Below are positions 36,514 through 45,499 of a DNA stretch of 64,000 nucleotides, one piece after another; positions within the stretch are counted from its first letter, which is position 1; each line of letters opens with the position of its first letter. Source of the DNA: Candidatus Trichofilum aggregatum. Its GTDB lineage: Bacteria; Chloroflexota; Anaerolineae; Promineifilales; Promineifilaceae. The DNA lies in NCBI GenBank assembly GCA_016716885.1, contig JADJUV010000015.1, forward strand, positions 1 through 64,000, given 5' to 3'. The notes beneath the pieces are model-generated. The model was not told the DNA's origin. It was given only the letters and a program-made list of their open reading frames with translations, and searched no databases. A program made the position numbers and the translations under genes.

Positions 36514-38364
36514 ATGAAGCAGAATTATCGGGCAGAGAAGCGTTATTGGAACAACCCCCCATCCTGGTGGGGATTATTGAGCCTGGTTCTGCTGATGAGT
36601 TGTGCCACGCCTCTCACCTCCACACCAACACCCGCGGCCGCGCCATCGCCCCCACCTCTGCCCACCCTTTCCCCCTCCCCTCCCCCAACCGTTTTGAACC
36701 CGAATTTCAACACCCAACCGGGATTCTTCTTTGGGGTTGATCTTTCTTACGCCAACGAAATGGAAGATTGTGGGGCGACCTATCGGGTCAACGGCGAAGC
36801 AGACGATGTCTTTACCCTTTTCGCCGGGCAGGGGACCAATCTGGTCAGGGCGCGTTTATGGCACAACCCCACCTGGACGGCTTACAGTACCCTGGCGGAT
36901 GTGGAAAAAACCTTTCGCCGCGCGCAAACCGCCGGGATGAATACCCTGCTCACCATCCATTATTCCGATGATTGGGCGGATCCGGGGCAACAACGGATTC
37001 CCGCCGCCTGGCAAGAGATCACCGACACCACGGAATTGGCCCAGGCGGTTTACGACTACACCCGCGAGGTGTTGTTGACCCTGAATGAAGCGGGCGTCCT
37101 GCCCGGTTTTGTCCAGGTGGGCAACGAAACGAATGGCGGTCTGCTGAAAAATGAGGTTGGCCTGGATTGGCCGCGTGACGCCCCGTTGTTTAATGCTGGT
37201 ATTCGCGCCATCCGCGACGCTACCAACGAGTTGGGTTATGGCCCCCAAATCGTGTTGCATGTGGCCCAGCCGGAAAATACGGGTTGGTGGTTCCGCGAAG
37301 CGATAGCCAATGGCGTCACCGATTTTGATGTCATCGGACTCTCTTATTACCCGCAGTGGAGTCGGCTGACCATCGCCCAAACTGGCGGGCAGATCAACGC
37401 CTTGCGCCAAGCCTATGGCAAAGAGGTGATGATTGTAGAGACCGGGTATCCCTGGACACTCGACGCGGCCGCGGAGTCTGCCAACAACATCCTCGGTCAA
37501 GGGCTGTCCCTTTACGGCATTTCCCCTCAGGCCCAACACGATTTTCTCTTCGACCTGACCCAAACTACCATCAACAATGGCGGTTTAGGCATTATCTACT
37601 GGGAACCAGCCTGGGTTCCGACCCCTTGCGAAACCCGTTGGGGGCAAGGTTCCCACTGGGAAAATGCCACCTTTTTCGATTTTCACAACAACAACGAACT
37701 CCTGCCCGCGGCCGCGTTCTTGCACGCCTCTTACACCTATCCCACCCATCAACTCACCGGCCAGATTGAGGCCACCTACGGTTCCCCCCTCACCAGCGAC
37801 GCCACCGGCGACAATCTGCAACAGCTTCCCCACCTTGATCTCCAAAACCTCTACGTCAGCGATGATGCCGATTATTTCTACATGGCCCTGACACTCCAGG
37901 GAGACATTACCCGCCAACTTGAGGGCAGCTACCTTGTCTACCTGGATACCACCAACGATAGCCAGGGCGCCGATGTAGATGTGCATCAGCGTCCCATCAT
38001 CGTAACCGCCGAGCATCGGCCCGAGTTCCGGCTGGACATCGGTATGGTGGAAGAAAATGGCACGGTGGGCACGGCGGTTATCCTGTACCAATGGGATGGC
38101 ACCACCTGGGAAGAAGTGCCGTTTACGGGGGCTATCGCCTTTGCCGGGGGCAACCCCTCGACGCTGGAATGGCAACTGCCCAAAGCCCTATGGCCGGACG
38201 TGCATACCTTGTGGATTGGGGTGGTCAGTGTGGGCCGCGGCCGCAACGACACCGCTAGTGACATTCTTGGCCCCGAAGTTTCCCCCCTGGATTGGGCTGA
38301 CCCGGTGACGATAACCACCCTTAGCCGCTACGACGCGGCCGCGCACGGTGATGTTACCCGCTAG
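36514..38364 (+). CDS. GH53 arabinogalactan endo-beta-1,4-galactanase lipoprotein
   Basis: 616 residues. N-terminal signal with lipobox LLMSC and a Pro/Thr linker. The catalytic TIM barrel starts FFGVDLSYANEMEDCGATYR and carries NLVRARLWHNPTW, LTIHYSDDWADPGQQ, the acid/base Glu E205 in QVGNETNGG and the nucleophile E309 in IVETGYPW, all diagnostic of GH53. It cuts beta-1,4-galactan side chains of pectin. Residues ~420-616 form a C-terminal beta domain (HLDLQNLYVSDDADYFYMAL, GSYLVYLDTTNDSQGADV) of the kind found attached to extracellular glycosidases, perhaps for binding. Divergent from the regulator gene. The extracellular first step of the pathway completed by GH43, GH1 and GH2. Confidence 0.92.
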   Translation: MKQNYRAEKRYWNNPPSWWGLLSLVLLMSCATPLTSTPTPAAAPSPPPLPTLSPSPPPTVLNPNFNTQPGFFFGVDLSYANEMEDCGATYRVNGEADDVFTLFAGQGTNLVRARLWHNPTWTAYSTLADVEKTFRRAQTAGMNTLLTIHYSDDWADPGQQRIPAAWQEITDTTELAQAVYDYTREVLLTLNEAGVLPGFVQVGNETNGGLLKNEVGLDWPRDAPLFNAGIRAIRDATNELGYGPQIVLHVAQPENTGWWFREAIANGVTDFDVIGLSYYPQWSRLTIAQTGGQINALRQAYGKEVMIVETGYPWTLDAAAESANNILGQGLSLYGISPQAQHDFLFDLTQTTINNGGLGIIYWEPAWVPTPCETRWGQGSHWENATFFDFHNNNELLPAAAFLHASYTYPTHQLTGQIEATYGSPLTSDATGDNLQQLPHLDLQNLYVSDDADYFYMALTLQGDITRQLEGSYLVYLDTTNDSQGADVDVHQRPIIVTAEHRPEFRLDIGMVEENGTVGTAVILYQWDGTTWEEVPFTGAIAFAGGNPSTLEWQLPKALWPDVHTLWIGVVSVGRGRNDTASDILGPEVSPLDWADPVTITTLSRYDAAAHGDVTR

Positions 38365-38524
38365 TACAGTTTTAGACTGGCAGCGGGCATAATCCGAGGT
38401 TTTTTCGCCCTGTCGCCCCCTCGCTTGGTCGCCGGAAACCCCCACCCCTAACCCCGCCCCCAGGGGCGGGGAACTTTCTAAAGTGGCGCAGGGGTTGGGG
38501 TAACACCAATGATAAGAGATAAAA
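38365..38524. other. repeat-bearing spacer
   Basis: Contains CCCCACCCCTAACCCCGCCC and the CCCCGCCCCCAGGGGCGGGG stem, the reverse of sequence near 23925-23965. It is a third dispersed hairpin type in this genome. Confidence 0.55.
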
Positions 38525-38549
38525 GGGGAGTACGCGGCCGCGACACCCC
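38525..38549 (-). terminator. terminator of the RidA/SDR/FAD-oxidase operon, octamer at its centre
   Basis: GGGGAGTACGCGG/CCGCGACACCCC imperfect stem around a GCGGCCGC octamer. On the minus strand CCCCTTTTATC follows. 18 bases beyond the FAD oxidase stop. Confidence 0.65.
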
Positions 38550-38566
38550 ATTACGTGATTGTCCAA

Positions 38567-39748
38567 CTACACCAACTTACCATGCCCCTCAAAAACCGGC
38601 TTGTTCTCCAAAATGCGCCGGGGCGAGAAAATAGACAGGTCTAAACTGGGTTCAACCCCCCGGATGATTTCGGCCAGATACCGGCCAATGGCGTGGCATT
38701 GCTGGAAACCGTGCCCGGAAAAGCCGTTGACCAGCAGAAACCCTGGCAATTCCGGCCATTCACCCAGAAGCACATTGCCATCAAAGCGGTTGACATCATA
38801 CAGCCCCGCCCAGCCAGTCATAATCTTTAACTGATCAAAGGCGGGCACATACTCCACCAAATCCGGCCACATAAACTCCATAAACTTGTCTTGATTCAAG
38901 GTGAAATCAAAACCAACCGGGTCTTCGGCGAGTGATTTGCCGCACATAAATTGGCCGCCATGTTCTTGAATCAGGTAGATTCCAGAGGGGAACACGGTCA
39001 GCGGATAAATCTCTTGGGGGGTCGTGGCCGTTTGTATGACAAATACCTGCCGTTTGACCGGCTCAATGGGCAGTTCGATCCCGGCGGTGCGAGCCAGTTT
39101 GGTTCCCCAGGCTCCAGCACTGTTCACCACATACGGGGCGGTTAATGTGGTGCCATCGGCCAGCTGAACGCCGCTCACTTTGCCAGCGGCATGGCCCACC
39201 GCGGCCACTTCGGCCTGGATGTAAACCGCACCCAGGTCTACCGCTTTCCGCTTGAAACCCATCAGGACGGCCTGCGGATCCATCGTACCATCCAGTCTGC
39301 CAAACGTACCCCCGGCAAACTTTGTTTCATCGTACAGCGGGAAGCGGGCTTTGATTTCGGCCGGTTCCAGCCAGCTTACCGCGCAGTTTAGTTCTTGTTG
39401 CAAAGCCAACCCCGCCAGCGCATTCGTTTTATGAGCCTCGTCGGCCAGGAACAGGTTGCCCTGCTGCCGGAAATCCACTTGCGGCCGCCACTCGCCCACC
39501 GCCATATCCTCACTAAATGTTTTGAGCCGCTCCAACCCATACAGAGACATAAGAATGTTCTCCTTGAGGTTAAACTGCAAACGAGTATTCCCATCGGAGA
39601 GCACGGTGGAGTTGCGTTTGTACGCCGGGTCCATCTCAACAATGGCAACTTTCAGGGTCGGATCGGCCTGCAAAAGGTAATAGGCGGTGGCACAGCCCAT
39701 GACACCCCCACCCGCCATGATCACATCAAATGTTGTTGTTTCAGCCAT
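38567..39748 (-). CDS. FAD-dependent amine/amino-acid oxidase (DAO family)
   Basis: 393 residues. N-terminal dinucleotide site GGGVMGCATAYYLLQ after a beta strand, substrate-domain motifs LEPAEIKARFPLYDETKFAG, and the C-terminal FAD motif GFLLVNGFSGHGFQQCHAIG. This is the sarcosine oxidase/D-amino-acid-oxidase-like fold: it oxidises an amine to an imine with FAD. It lies in one transcription unit with an ArsR regulator, RidA (an imine deaminase) and an SDR, which fits a pathway where the oxidase makes an imine, RidA hydrolyses it and the SDR handles the carbonyl product. Substrate unknown. Confidence 0.85.
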   Translation of the reverse strand: MAETTTFDVIMAGGGVMGCATAYYLLQADPTLKVAIVEMDPAYKRNSTVLSDGNTRLQFNLKENILMSLYGLERLKTFSEDMAVGEWRPQVDFRQQGNLFLADEAHKTNALAGLALQQELNCAVSWLEPAEIKARFPLYDETKFAGGTFGRLDGTMDPQAVLMGFKRKAVDLGAVYIQAEVAAVGHAAGKVSGVQLADGTTLTAPYVVNSAGAWGTKLARTAGIELPIEPVKRQVFVIQTATTPQEIYPLTVFPSGIYLIQEHGGQFMCGKSLAEDPVGFDFTLNQDKFMEFMWPDLVEYVPAFDQLKIMTGWAGLYDVNRFDGNVLLGEWPELPGFLLVNGFSGHGFQQCHAIGRYLAEIIRGVEPSLDLSIFSPRRILENKPVFEGHGKLV

Positions 39749-39769
39749 GATGTCTACTACTCCAACTAC

Positions 39770-40471
39770 TTATATGGAACGGGTGATACCCCCATCAACC
39801 CGGAAATTTTGCCCCGTAATATAACCCGCTTCGTCAGATAACAAGAAACGAACTGTCTTCGCAATTTCTTGCACCTTACCGTACCGTTTCATGGGAATTT
39901 TGGCGAGGTTCTCGGCACTTTCAGGATAGTTGTCCATAAAACCCGGCAGGACATTGTTCATGCGAATGCCGGAAGCGGCATAACGATTCGCGTACAGTTT
40001 GGTAAAGCTCGCTAAACCGCTACGTAAACTACTGGAGACAGGGAAACTCAGCTCCGGTTCAAAAGCTGAGAACGTAGAGATATTAACAATCGCGCCGCTA
40101 CCCTGCTCCACAAAGGTGGGCGTGACCAGCCGCGCCATCCGCACCACGTTCAGGATGAGCATATCCAGCCCCAGGTGCCAGGCGTCATCGGAAATGTCCA
40201 GCAGATCACCTTTGGGGGGATGACCGGTGTTGTTGACAACCGCATCAATCCGCCCGTATGTTTCCAGGGTGGTGTTAACCAGTTTGGCCAGGTCTGAAGG
40301 GTCAGTGATGGAGCCGGTCAGGCCGATTCCGCCTAATTCTTGGGCCAGTTTGTGGGCGCCACCGGAGTTAGAAAGTAATGAAACCCGATAACCGTCGGCG
40401 GCCAATTCGGTAGCAATCGCCGCACCGACTCCTTTTCCAGCGGCGGTAATGATGGCAACTTTTGTGGGCAT
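39770..40471 (-). CDS. short-chain dehydrogenase/reductase homologue lacking the YxxxK pair
   Basis: 233 residues, Rossmann fold with the cofactor loop AAGKGVGAAIA (usual TGxxxGIG), NNTG after strand 4, the catalytic-Ser strand GAIVNIST, and PGFMDNYP after it. The segment that should hold Tyr-x3-Lys reads FPVSSSLRSGLASFTK, so Tyr appears as Ser and Lys as Arg. It may be a non-enzymatic or altered-mechanism SDR. AGGAG, 6 bases before the ATG, is supplied by family-2 repeat copy f. Third gene of the four-gene operon. Confidence 0.8.
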   Translation of the reverse strand: MPTKVAIITAAGKGVGAAIATELAADGYRVSLLSNSGGAHKLAQELGGIGLTGSITDPSDLAKLVNTTLETYGRIDAVVNNTGHPPKGDLLDISDDAWHLGLDMLILNVVRMARLVTPTFVEQGSGAIVNISTFSAFEPELSFPVSSSLRSGLASFTKLYANRYAASGIRMNNVLPGFMDNYPESAENLAKIPMKRYGKVQEIAKTVRFLLSDEAGYITGQNFRVDGGITRSI

Positions 40472-40477
40472 GGTGTT

Positions 40478-40601
40478 CTCCTGCGAAAATAAGTTTCAAG
40501 TTTCAGGTTCCAGGTTTCAAGTTCCCCTGAGTTCCTAGAGTTCCTATGAGTTCCTCGTATTTTCATTCATCTTGGTGCGCCGTAGGTGTATGGGGAACTC
40601 C
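40478..40601 (-). repeat. dispersed leader repeat family 2, copy f, intercistronic
   Basis: On the minus strand it begins directly at the ridA stop (GGAGTTCCCCATACACC), carries GGCGCACCAAGATGAATGAA, GGAACTC and TTGAAACCTGGAACC words, and ends ACTTATTTTCGC then AGGAG, 6 bases before the SDR ATG. Confidence 0.88.
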
Positions 40602-41000
40602 TTAAGCGTTGTCAATGATGGCCATGACTTCAATTTCTACGTCGCAACCTTTGGCGACCGTGTTGCTGATTTCGACCATGGCGCTGGCGGGGCGGGCTAC
40701 GGCGAAGTATTCGTTGCGGACGGCAGAAACTTCGCTGTATTTGCTGGCATCGGTCATAAAAAACAGGGCCTTAACGACATCATCCGGGCTGGCTCCTGAT
40801 GCTTCCAGCACCTGCTGGATGCGTTTGAAGACGAAATGGGTTTGAGCGGTGAAATCGCCGGGGGCAACCGGGCTACCATCTTCATTGAGGGCGAGTTGGC
40901 CGGCCACAAGAATCATGGTTTTTGGGCCGAGGTCAATTTTCACGGCTTGTGAATAGTAACCAAAGGTGTTGAATTGGAAGGGGTTGATTCGTTCGATCAT
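40602..41000 (-). CDS. ridA: RidA/YjgF-family enamine/imine deaminase
   Basis: 132 residues, a complete RidA fold: QLALNEDGSPVAPGDFTAQT, ALFFMTDASKYSEV and the conserved Arg in VARPASAMVEIS that holds the substrate carboxylate. RidA proteins hydrolyse reactive imine/enamine intermediates. The stop of the upstream ArsR gene lies one base before this ATG, and its AGGAG sits inside the ArsR coding end, so the two are coupled. Catabolic-operon RidA homologues often serve the local amine oxidase; here that would be the FAD oxidase two genes on. The exact RidA subfamily was not determined. Confidence 0.88.
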   Translation of the reverse strand: MIERINPFQFNTFGYYSQAVKIDLGPKTMILVAGQLALNEDGSPVAPGDFTAQTHFVFKRIQQVLEASGASPDDVVKALFFMTDASKYSEVSAVRNEYFAVARPASAMVEISNTVAKGCDVEIEVMAIIDNA

Positions 41001-41001
41001 T

Positions 41002-41319
41002 CTATTCTCCTGTATGGATCATGATTGTATTTAGATGGTGCATGAATTGGGTGATGGTTTCTTCATCACGTCTGTAGTACGTCCATTTCCCGATGCGGGT
41101 AGGGATGACGAAACCCGCCTGATGAAGGATGGACATATATTGGGAAGTGGTAGATTGTGAGATGCAGGCTTTTTCCTGGATGTATGCCACACAAACCCCA
41201 TCGTCAAAGCTGAGGCCGCTGGTGTGGGGCGGAAAATGATCGGTTGGTTTTTTCAACCATTCGAGGATTTTTAGCCGGATGGGGTTGTTGAGGGCTTTCA
41301 GTTGGGTCGCAATCACCAT
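41002..41319 (-). CDS. ArsR-family repressor of the RidA operon
   Basis: 105 residues, single winged-helix domain: TQLKALNNPIRLKILEWLKK, then CISQSTTSQYMSILHQAGFV (recognition helix) and WTYYRRDEETI (wing). Cys residues are few and there is no ELCVC-type metal box, so the ligand is probably not a metal. It is the first gene of the operon and an inverted repeat overlaps its own promoter, so autoregulation is likely. The predicted -10 is only about 6 bases before the ATG, which would give a leaderless transcript. Confidence 0.82.
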   Translation of the reverse strand: MVIATQLKALNNPIRLKILEWLKKPTDHFPPHTSGLSFDDGVCVAYIQEKACISQSTTSQYMSILHQAGFVIPTRIGKWTYYRRDEETITQFMHHLNTIMIHTGE

Positions 41320-41325
41320 GTGTCC

Positions 41326-41354
41326 ATTGTATCGACATATTACGAAATGTCGAT
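41326..41354 (-). promoter_or_regulatory. promoter and operator of the ArsR/RidA operon
   Basis: Minus strand: TCGACA, 16 bases, TACAAT. The perfect inverted repeat ATCGACAT (41331-41338) / ATGTCGAT (41347-41354), spaced by 8, covers the promoter and fits an ArsR-type site. Confidence 0.6.
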
Positions 41355-41527
41355 GTTTTGTGACGATAACCTGAGCGAAGTTTCCCTTGTTTGCTCATTA
41401 AGCGTTTGGAATAGCGCTTCTTATCATTCAGCACACTGATCAAGGTGGTTTTGATCCACCCGCCGCAACGACGGCCCGGACCTGCTTGCCTTTCCGTGTA
41501 CCCGGAACAAATTCTATGCCCGTGAAT

Positions 41528-41592
41528 TTGACAGTTGATTCATGTTTTGTTAATATGTTATCGATAACGGGAACGATAACGGAAACGGTAAC
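41528..41592 (+). promoter_or_regulatory. promoter and LacI-type operators of the LacI gene
   Basis: TTGACA (41528-41533), 17 bases, TAATAT (41551-41556): a near-consensus sigma-70 promoter. Directly downstream is the palindrome GTTATCGATAAC (41557-41568), then GATAACGG direct repeats up to the ATG. This is the usual placement for an autorepressing LacI protein. Confidence is higher for the promoter than for the exact operator. Confidence 0.75.
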
Positions 41593-42633
41593 ATGAATTC
41601 TAGGTCAGGTCGTACTAACATCAAAGAAGTCGCTGCGGCCGCGGGCGTCTCTACCCAAACGGTTTCACGTGTTATCAACGAACGACCAGATGTTGCCCCT
41701 GAAACTCGCAAACGGGTTCAAAAAGTGATCGACGAGTTATCTTACCAGCCAAGTGCCTTGGCCCGTAGTCTCATTCAACAAAGAAGTTATACGTTAGGGG
41801 TTGTCACGGCTGGTCTTCAGCATATTGGACCATCCTATACCTTGAATGGGATTACGAATATGGCTGAAGAAGTGGGTTATGCCTTGCTTCTAAAGGAACT
41901 CCCCATTATCACACCAGCAGCATAGGCCCTATTTTTCAGGAATTGGTGTCGCGGCATGTTGATGGAATCATTTTGGGCGGTTCCAGAAATAGGCGATAAC
42001 CATGCCTGGCTAGGAGATGTTTCGCCAAACCTGGAAATCCCCGTTGTTTTCCTGACCATGGAAGCCCGCGAAAACCTTTCGATTGTCTCTATTGACAACT
42101 ATGAAGGCGGGCGTATGGCTATGAAGCATTTGTTAGGGCAGGGCTATCAACAAATTGGGCACATTTCCGGGCCATTGGATTGGTGGGAAGCTCGCCAGCG
42201 TTTAGCGGCGTGGAAGGATGCGCTACTTGAATGTGGTACTACCGTTTTGGACACTCATTGGGCGGAAGGTAACTGGTCTTCGACTAGCGGCGCGGCCGCG
42301 GCCGAAAAACTAATCAACCAATACCCTGAAATGGATGCGATTTTTGTCGCTAATGACCAGATGGCTTTGAGTGCCCTACACGCCATTCATCGAAAGGGGC
42401 TGAGAATCCCAGAAGATATGGGGATTGCCGGGTTCGATAACATCCCCGAATCAGCCTATTTTTACCCATCACTAACCACGATCCAGCAAGATCAATTCCA
42501 GGTCGCCCGCATGGCGGTGCAAGAAGTTACCCGGATTATTGAACGAGGTTGGCAAGACGAAGAGCCACAAGCCCGCCAGACGATTATCCTGTCACCAACG
42601 CTGATCGTGCGCGAAAGTTCTTTAAGGAGGTGA
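41593..42633 (+). CDS. LacI-family transcriptional regulator, frameshifted
   Basis: N-terminal HTH: TNIKEVAAAAGVSTQTVSRV and hinge-helix SYQPSALARSL. The frame is lost near 41900 (LLLKELPIITPAA); adding one C in the C4 run gives ELPHYHTSSIGPIFQELVSR, and a second shift at a T4 run near 41970 restores IIWAVPEIGDNHAWLG. It then runs intact to TGA 42631: NYEGGRMAMKHLLGQGYQQI, IFVANDQMALSALH, GIAGFDNIPESAYF. Periplasmic-binding-protein-like sugar sensor of normal length (~345). It precedes and probably controls the ChvE/MmsAB-type transporter. Both shifts are homopolymeric, so the gene is probably intact in the organism. Confidence 0.85.
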
Positions 42634-42749
42634 CGACAACAAGAGGAAGATAGTTTCATTCACAATTACCCTTCTAACATTTACACATACATGAACATTT
42701 AGCTTTACCTTAATCACTCCCTATGGAGAACCTTAACTAGGAGAATAAC

Positions 42750-43880
42750 ATGTCTCGCTCTAAGCATCTCGCTTTCCTGCTCCTGATCCTGGCCCTGATC
42801 CTGGCCGCCTGTGGCTCCCCAGAGTCAAATTCAGGCAATACAACCAATGCCGAAAACACCAACGAAGAAACTACTGAAGAAACCACTGAAGAAACCAAAC
42901 TCGTTGGTATTTCCATGCCCACCAAAACATCTACCCGTTGGATTTCCGACGGTGAGAGCATGGTCGCCTCTTTTGAAGCCCTCGGCTATGACACCGACCT
43001 GCAATTCGCCGACAACGACATCCCCAACCAACTGGCCCAGATCGAAAACATGGTCACAAAGGGTGCCGATGTCCTCGTTATCGCCGCTATTGACGGTTCC
43101 ACCCTTTCCGACGCGCTCCAACGCGCCCATGAAGCGGGTGTTTTGATCATTGCCTACGACCGCCTGATCTCCAAAACAGAGTATGTTGATTACTATGCCA
43201 CCTTCGACAACTTTGGCGTAGGGGTCATCCAGGGTACACAAATCATTGAAGGTCTGGACCTGGAAAATCAGGCTGGCCCGTTCAATGTCGAACTCTTCGG
43301 CGGCTCGCCCGATGACACCAATGCCTTCTACTTCTACGATGGGGCTATGTCCGTTCTGCAACCCTACATTGACGAAGGCAAACTCGTCGTTCAGTCCGGC
43401 CAGATGGGTATGGATATCGTTGGTACCCTGCGTTGGGACGGTGCTGTGGCCCAGTCCCGCATGGAAAACATCCTGAGCGCTCACTACACCGACAAACGTG
43501 TGGATGCCGTCCTGGCTCCCTATGATGGTTTAAGCCGTGGTATCATCGCTGCTCTGCGCGGCGTTGGTTATGGCGCTGCCGACCAACCCTGGCCCATCAT
43601 CACCGGTCAGGACGCGGAAGTCGCTTCTGTCAAAGCCATGATCGCTGGCGAACAAACCTACACCGTCTTCAAAGACACCCGTGAACTGGCCGCCCAAACC
43701 GCCAAGATGGTAGACCAGGCTCTAAAAGGTGAAACTGTTGATGTCAACGACACCACTACTTACAACAATGAAGTAAAAATCGTTCCTTCGTATCTGTTGA
43801 CTCCCTACAGTGTTGACGTTTCTAACTATGAAGCACTCTTGATCGAAAGTGGCTACATCACCGCTGCCGATCTCCAATAG
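42750..43880 (+). CDS. ChvE-like sugar-binding lipoprotein of an MmsAB-type ABC transporter
   Basis: TAGGAG 6 bases upstream. 376 residues: lipobox LAACGS, a Thr/Glu repeat linker (TTEETTEETTEE), then a type-1 periplasmic binding fold of the ChvE/multiple-monosaccharide kind (VGISMPTKTSTRWISDGESM, LVIAAIDGSTLSDALQRAHE, DAVLAPYDGLSRGIIAAL, ITGQDAEVASVKAMIAGEQT). ChvE proteins bind several aldoses and acidic sugars; the exact sugar cannot be read from sequence. It is followed by a stem-loop, then ATPase and permease genes of the same system. Confidence 0.9.
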   Translation: MSRSKHLAFLLLILALILAACGSPESNSGNTTNAENTNEETTEETTEETKLVGISMPTKTSTRWISDGESMVASFEALGYDTDLQFADNDIPNQLAQIENMVTKGADVLVIAAIDGSTLSDALQRAHEAGVLIIAYDRLISKTEYVDYYATFDNFGVGVIQGTQIIEGLDLENQAGPFNVELFGGSPDDTNAFYFYDGAMSVLQPYIDEGKLVVQSGQMGMDIVGTLRWDGAVAQSRMENILSAHYTDKRVDAVLAPYDGLSRGIIAALRGVGYGAADQPWPIITGQDAEVASVKAMIAGEQTYTVFKDTRELAAQTAKMVDQALKGETVDVNDTTTYNNEVKIVPSYLLTPYSVDVSNYEALLIESGYITAADLQ

Positions 43881-43894
43881 ATTGTTTTGATAGT

Positions 43895-43926
43895 GGTGTG
43901 TGAGGGCATTCCTACCCTCACACACC
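43895..43926 (+). promoter_or_regulatory. intercistronic stem-loop between binding-protein and ATPase genes
   Basis: GGTGTGTGAGGG / CCCTCACACACC, a perfect 12-bp stem with an 8-base loop and no U tract, 15 bases after the stop. Such structures usually protect the upstream binding-protein mRNA or reduce read-through. Confidence 0.6.
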
Positions 43927-43962
43927 TATTACTAACTCCCCATTAGCAAGGATGAGCCGATT

Positions 43963-45499
43963 ATGTCTGATGTAATTCTCGAAATGCGTAATATTACAAA
44001 GACCTTTCCCGGTGTAAAGGCCCTGGATAATGTGACCTTTTCCGTTAAGCGAGGTGAGATCCATGCTTTGGTAGGGGAAAACGGAGCCGGAAAATCCACG
44101 CTGATGAAAGTTTTAAGTGGCGTATATCCTTATGGGACTTATGAAGGCGAAATATTTTATGAAGGCCAAGAGTGCCGATTTCATAACATTAATCAATCCG
44201 AAGCCCTTGGTCTTGTGATTATTCATCAGGAACTGGCTTTAATCCCTACCTATCTATTACTGAGAATATTTTTTAGGCAATGAGCCTGCCCAATATGGCA
44301 TCATCAATTGGAATGAAGCTATTTCCAAAACGAAAGCGTTATTAGATAAAGTTGGACTCCATGAATCACCCAATACATTAATTACAAACATGGGCGTGGG
44401 GAAGCAACAACTCGTGGAAATTGCCAAAGCCCTGGCCAAAGAAGTTAAGCTCCTAATTTTGGATGAGCCAACAGCATCCCTCAACGAAAATGACAGTGAA
44501 AAACTGTTGCAATTATTACGCCAATTTCGGGAACAGGGGATTTCTTCAATCTTGATTTCCCACAAGTTAAATGAAATATCCAAAGTGGCTGACTCCATTA
44601 CCATTCTTCGCGACGGAGCAACCATTGAGACTTTGGATTGCCATACGGAAACGATTTCCGAAGATCGCATTATTCGAGGTATGGTGGGGCGAGATATCAC
44701 CCACCGTTTTCCTCCCCGCGATGCCAAAATTGAAGAGGTTATTTTTGAAGTACGTGACTGGAATGTTTACCACCCTCTCCATGAGGATCGCAAAGTTAGT
44801 AACAATGTCAATATCAACGTTCGTAAGGGTGAGGTTGTGGGAATTGCCGGGTTAATGGGGGCAGGTCGCACGGAATTAGCCATGAGCCTTTTTGGACATG
44901 CCTATGGAACGCGCATCAGCGGTCATGTGTACAAAAATGGTCAAGAAATAGATGTCAGTTCCATTGATAAAGCCATTTCGCATGGGCTGGCCTATGCTAC
45001 CGAAGACCGCAAAGTGTATGGCTTGATCCTGATCGAAGAGATCAAAGACAACATCACCCTGGCAAATCTGAAAGCTGTTTCCGATGGGGGCATCATCAAT
45101 GAACCGAAAGAGTTAACCGTTACGCGTGAATATCGGGACAAACTCAATATTAAATGTTCGAGCATCTTGCAACAGGCAATCAACCTTTCCGGGGGCAATC
45201 AACAAAAAGTTGTCCTCAGCAAATGGCTGTTTTCCAACCCTGATATCCTCATTTTGGATGAACCAACACGAGGTATTGACGTGGGGGCGAAATACGAGAT
45301 TTACACGATTATCAATCGTCTGGCTAGCGAAGGGAAGGGAATTATTCTCATCTCTTCGGAGTTGCCGGAAATTCTAGGGGTGAGTGATCGGATTTACATC
45401 ATGAACGAGGGCAAGATCGTTGGTGAGATGCAGGCGCACGAGGCGTCTCAAGAAATCATCATGAAAACCATCATGAGTCAGCAAGAGGTAATGGCATAA
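43963..45499 (+). CDS. mmsA: MmsA/GguA-type sugar ABC transporter ATPase, frameshifted
   Basis: Two fused ATPase domains of the CUT2 family. Domain 1: Walker A GENGAGKST, Q-loop HQELALIP, then the frame breaks around 44250-44282; the coherent continuation is YLSITENIFLGNEPAQYG, KQQLVEIAKALAKEVKLLIL and DEPTASL. Domain 2: GLMGAGRTEL, LSGGNQQKVVLSKWL, DEPTRGIDVGAK, with the degenerate Walker A normal for the second half of this family. About 510 residues. The break falls at T- and C-runs. It powers uptake of the ChvE-like protein's sugar with the permease that begins on its stop codon. Confidence 0.88.

Noticed and set aside
36357..36740. Plus-strand reading frame overlapping the start of the GH53 gene
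   Set aside because: It runs out of frame through the GH53 signal and linker region; the GH53 frame has the coherent protein.
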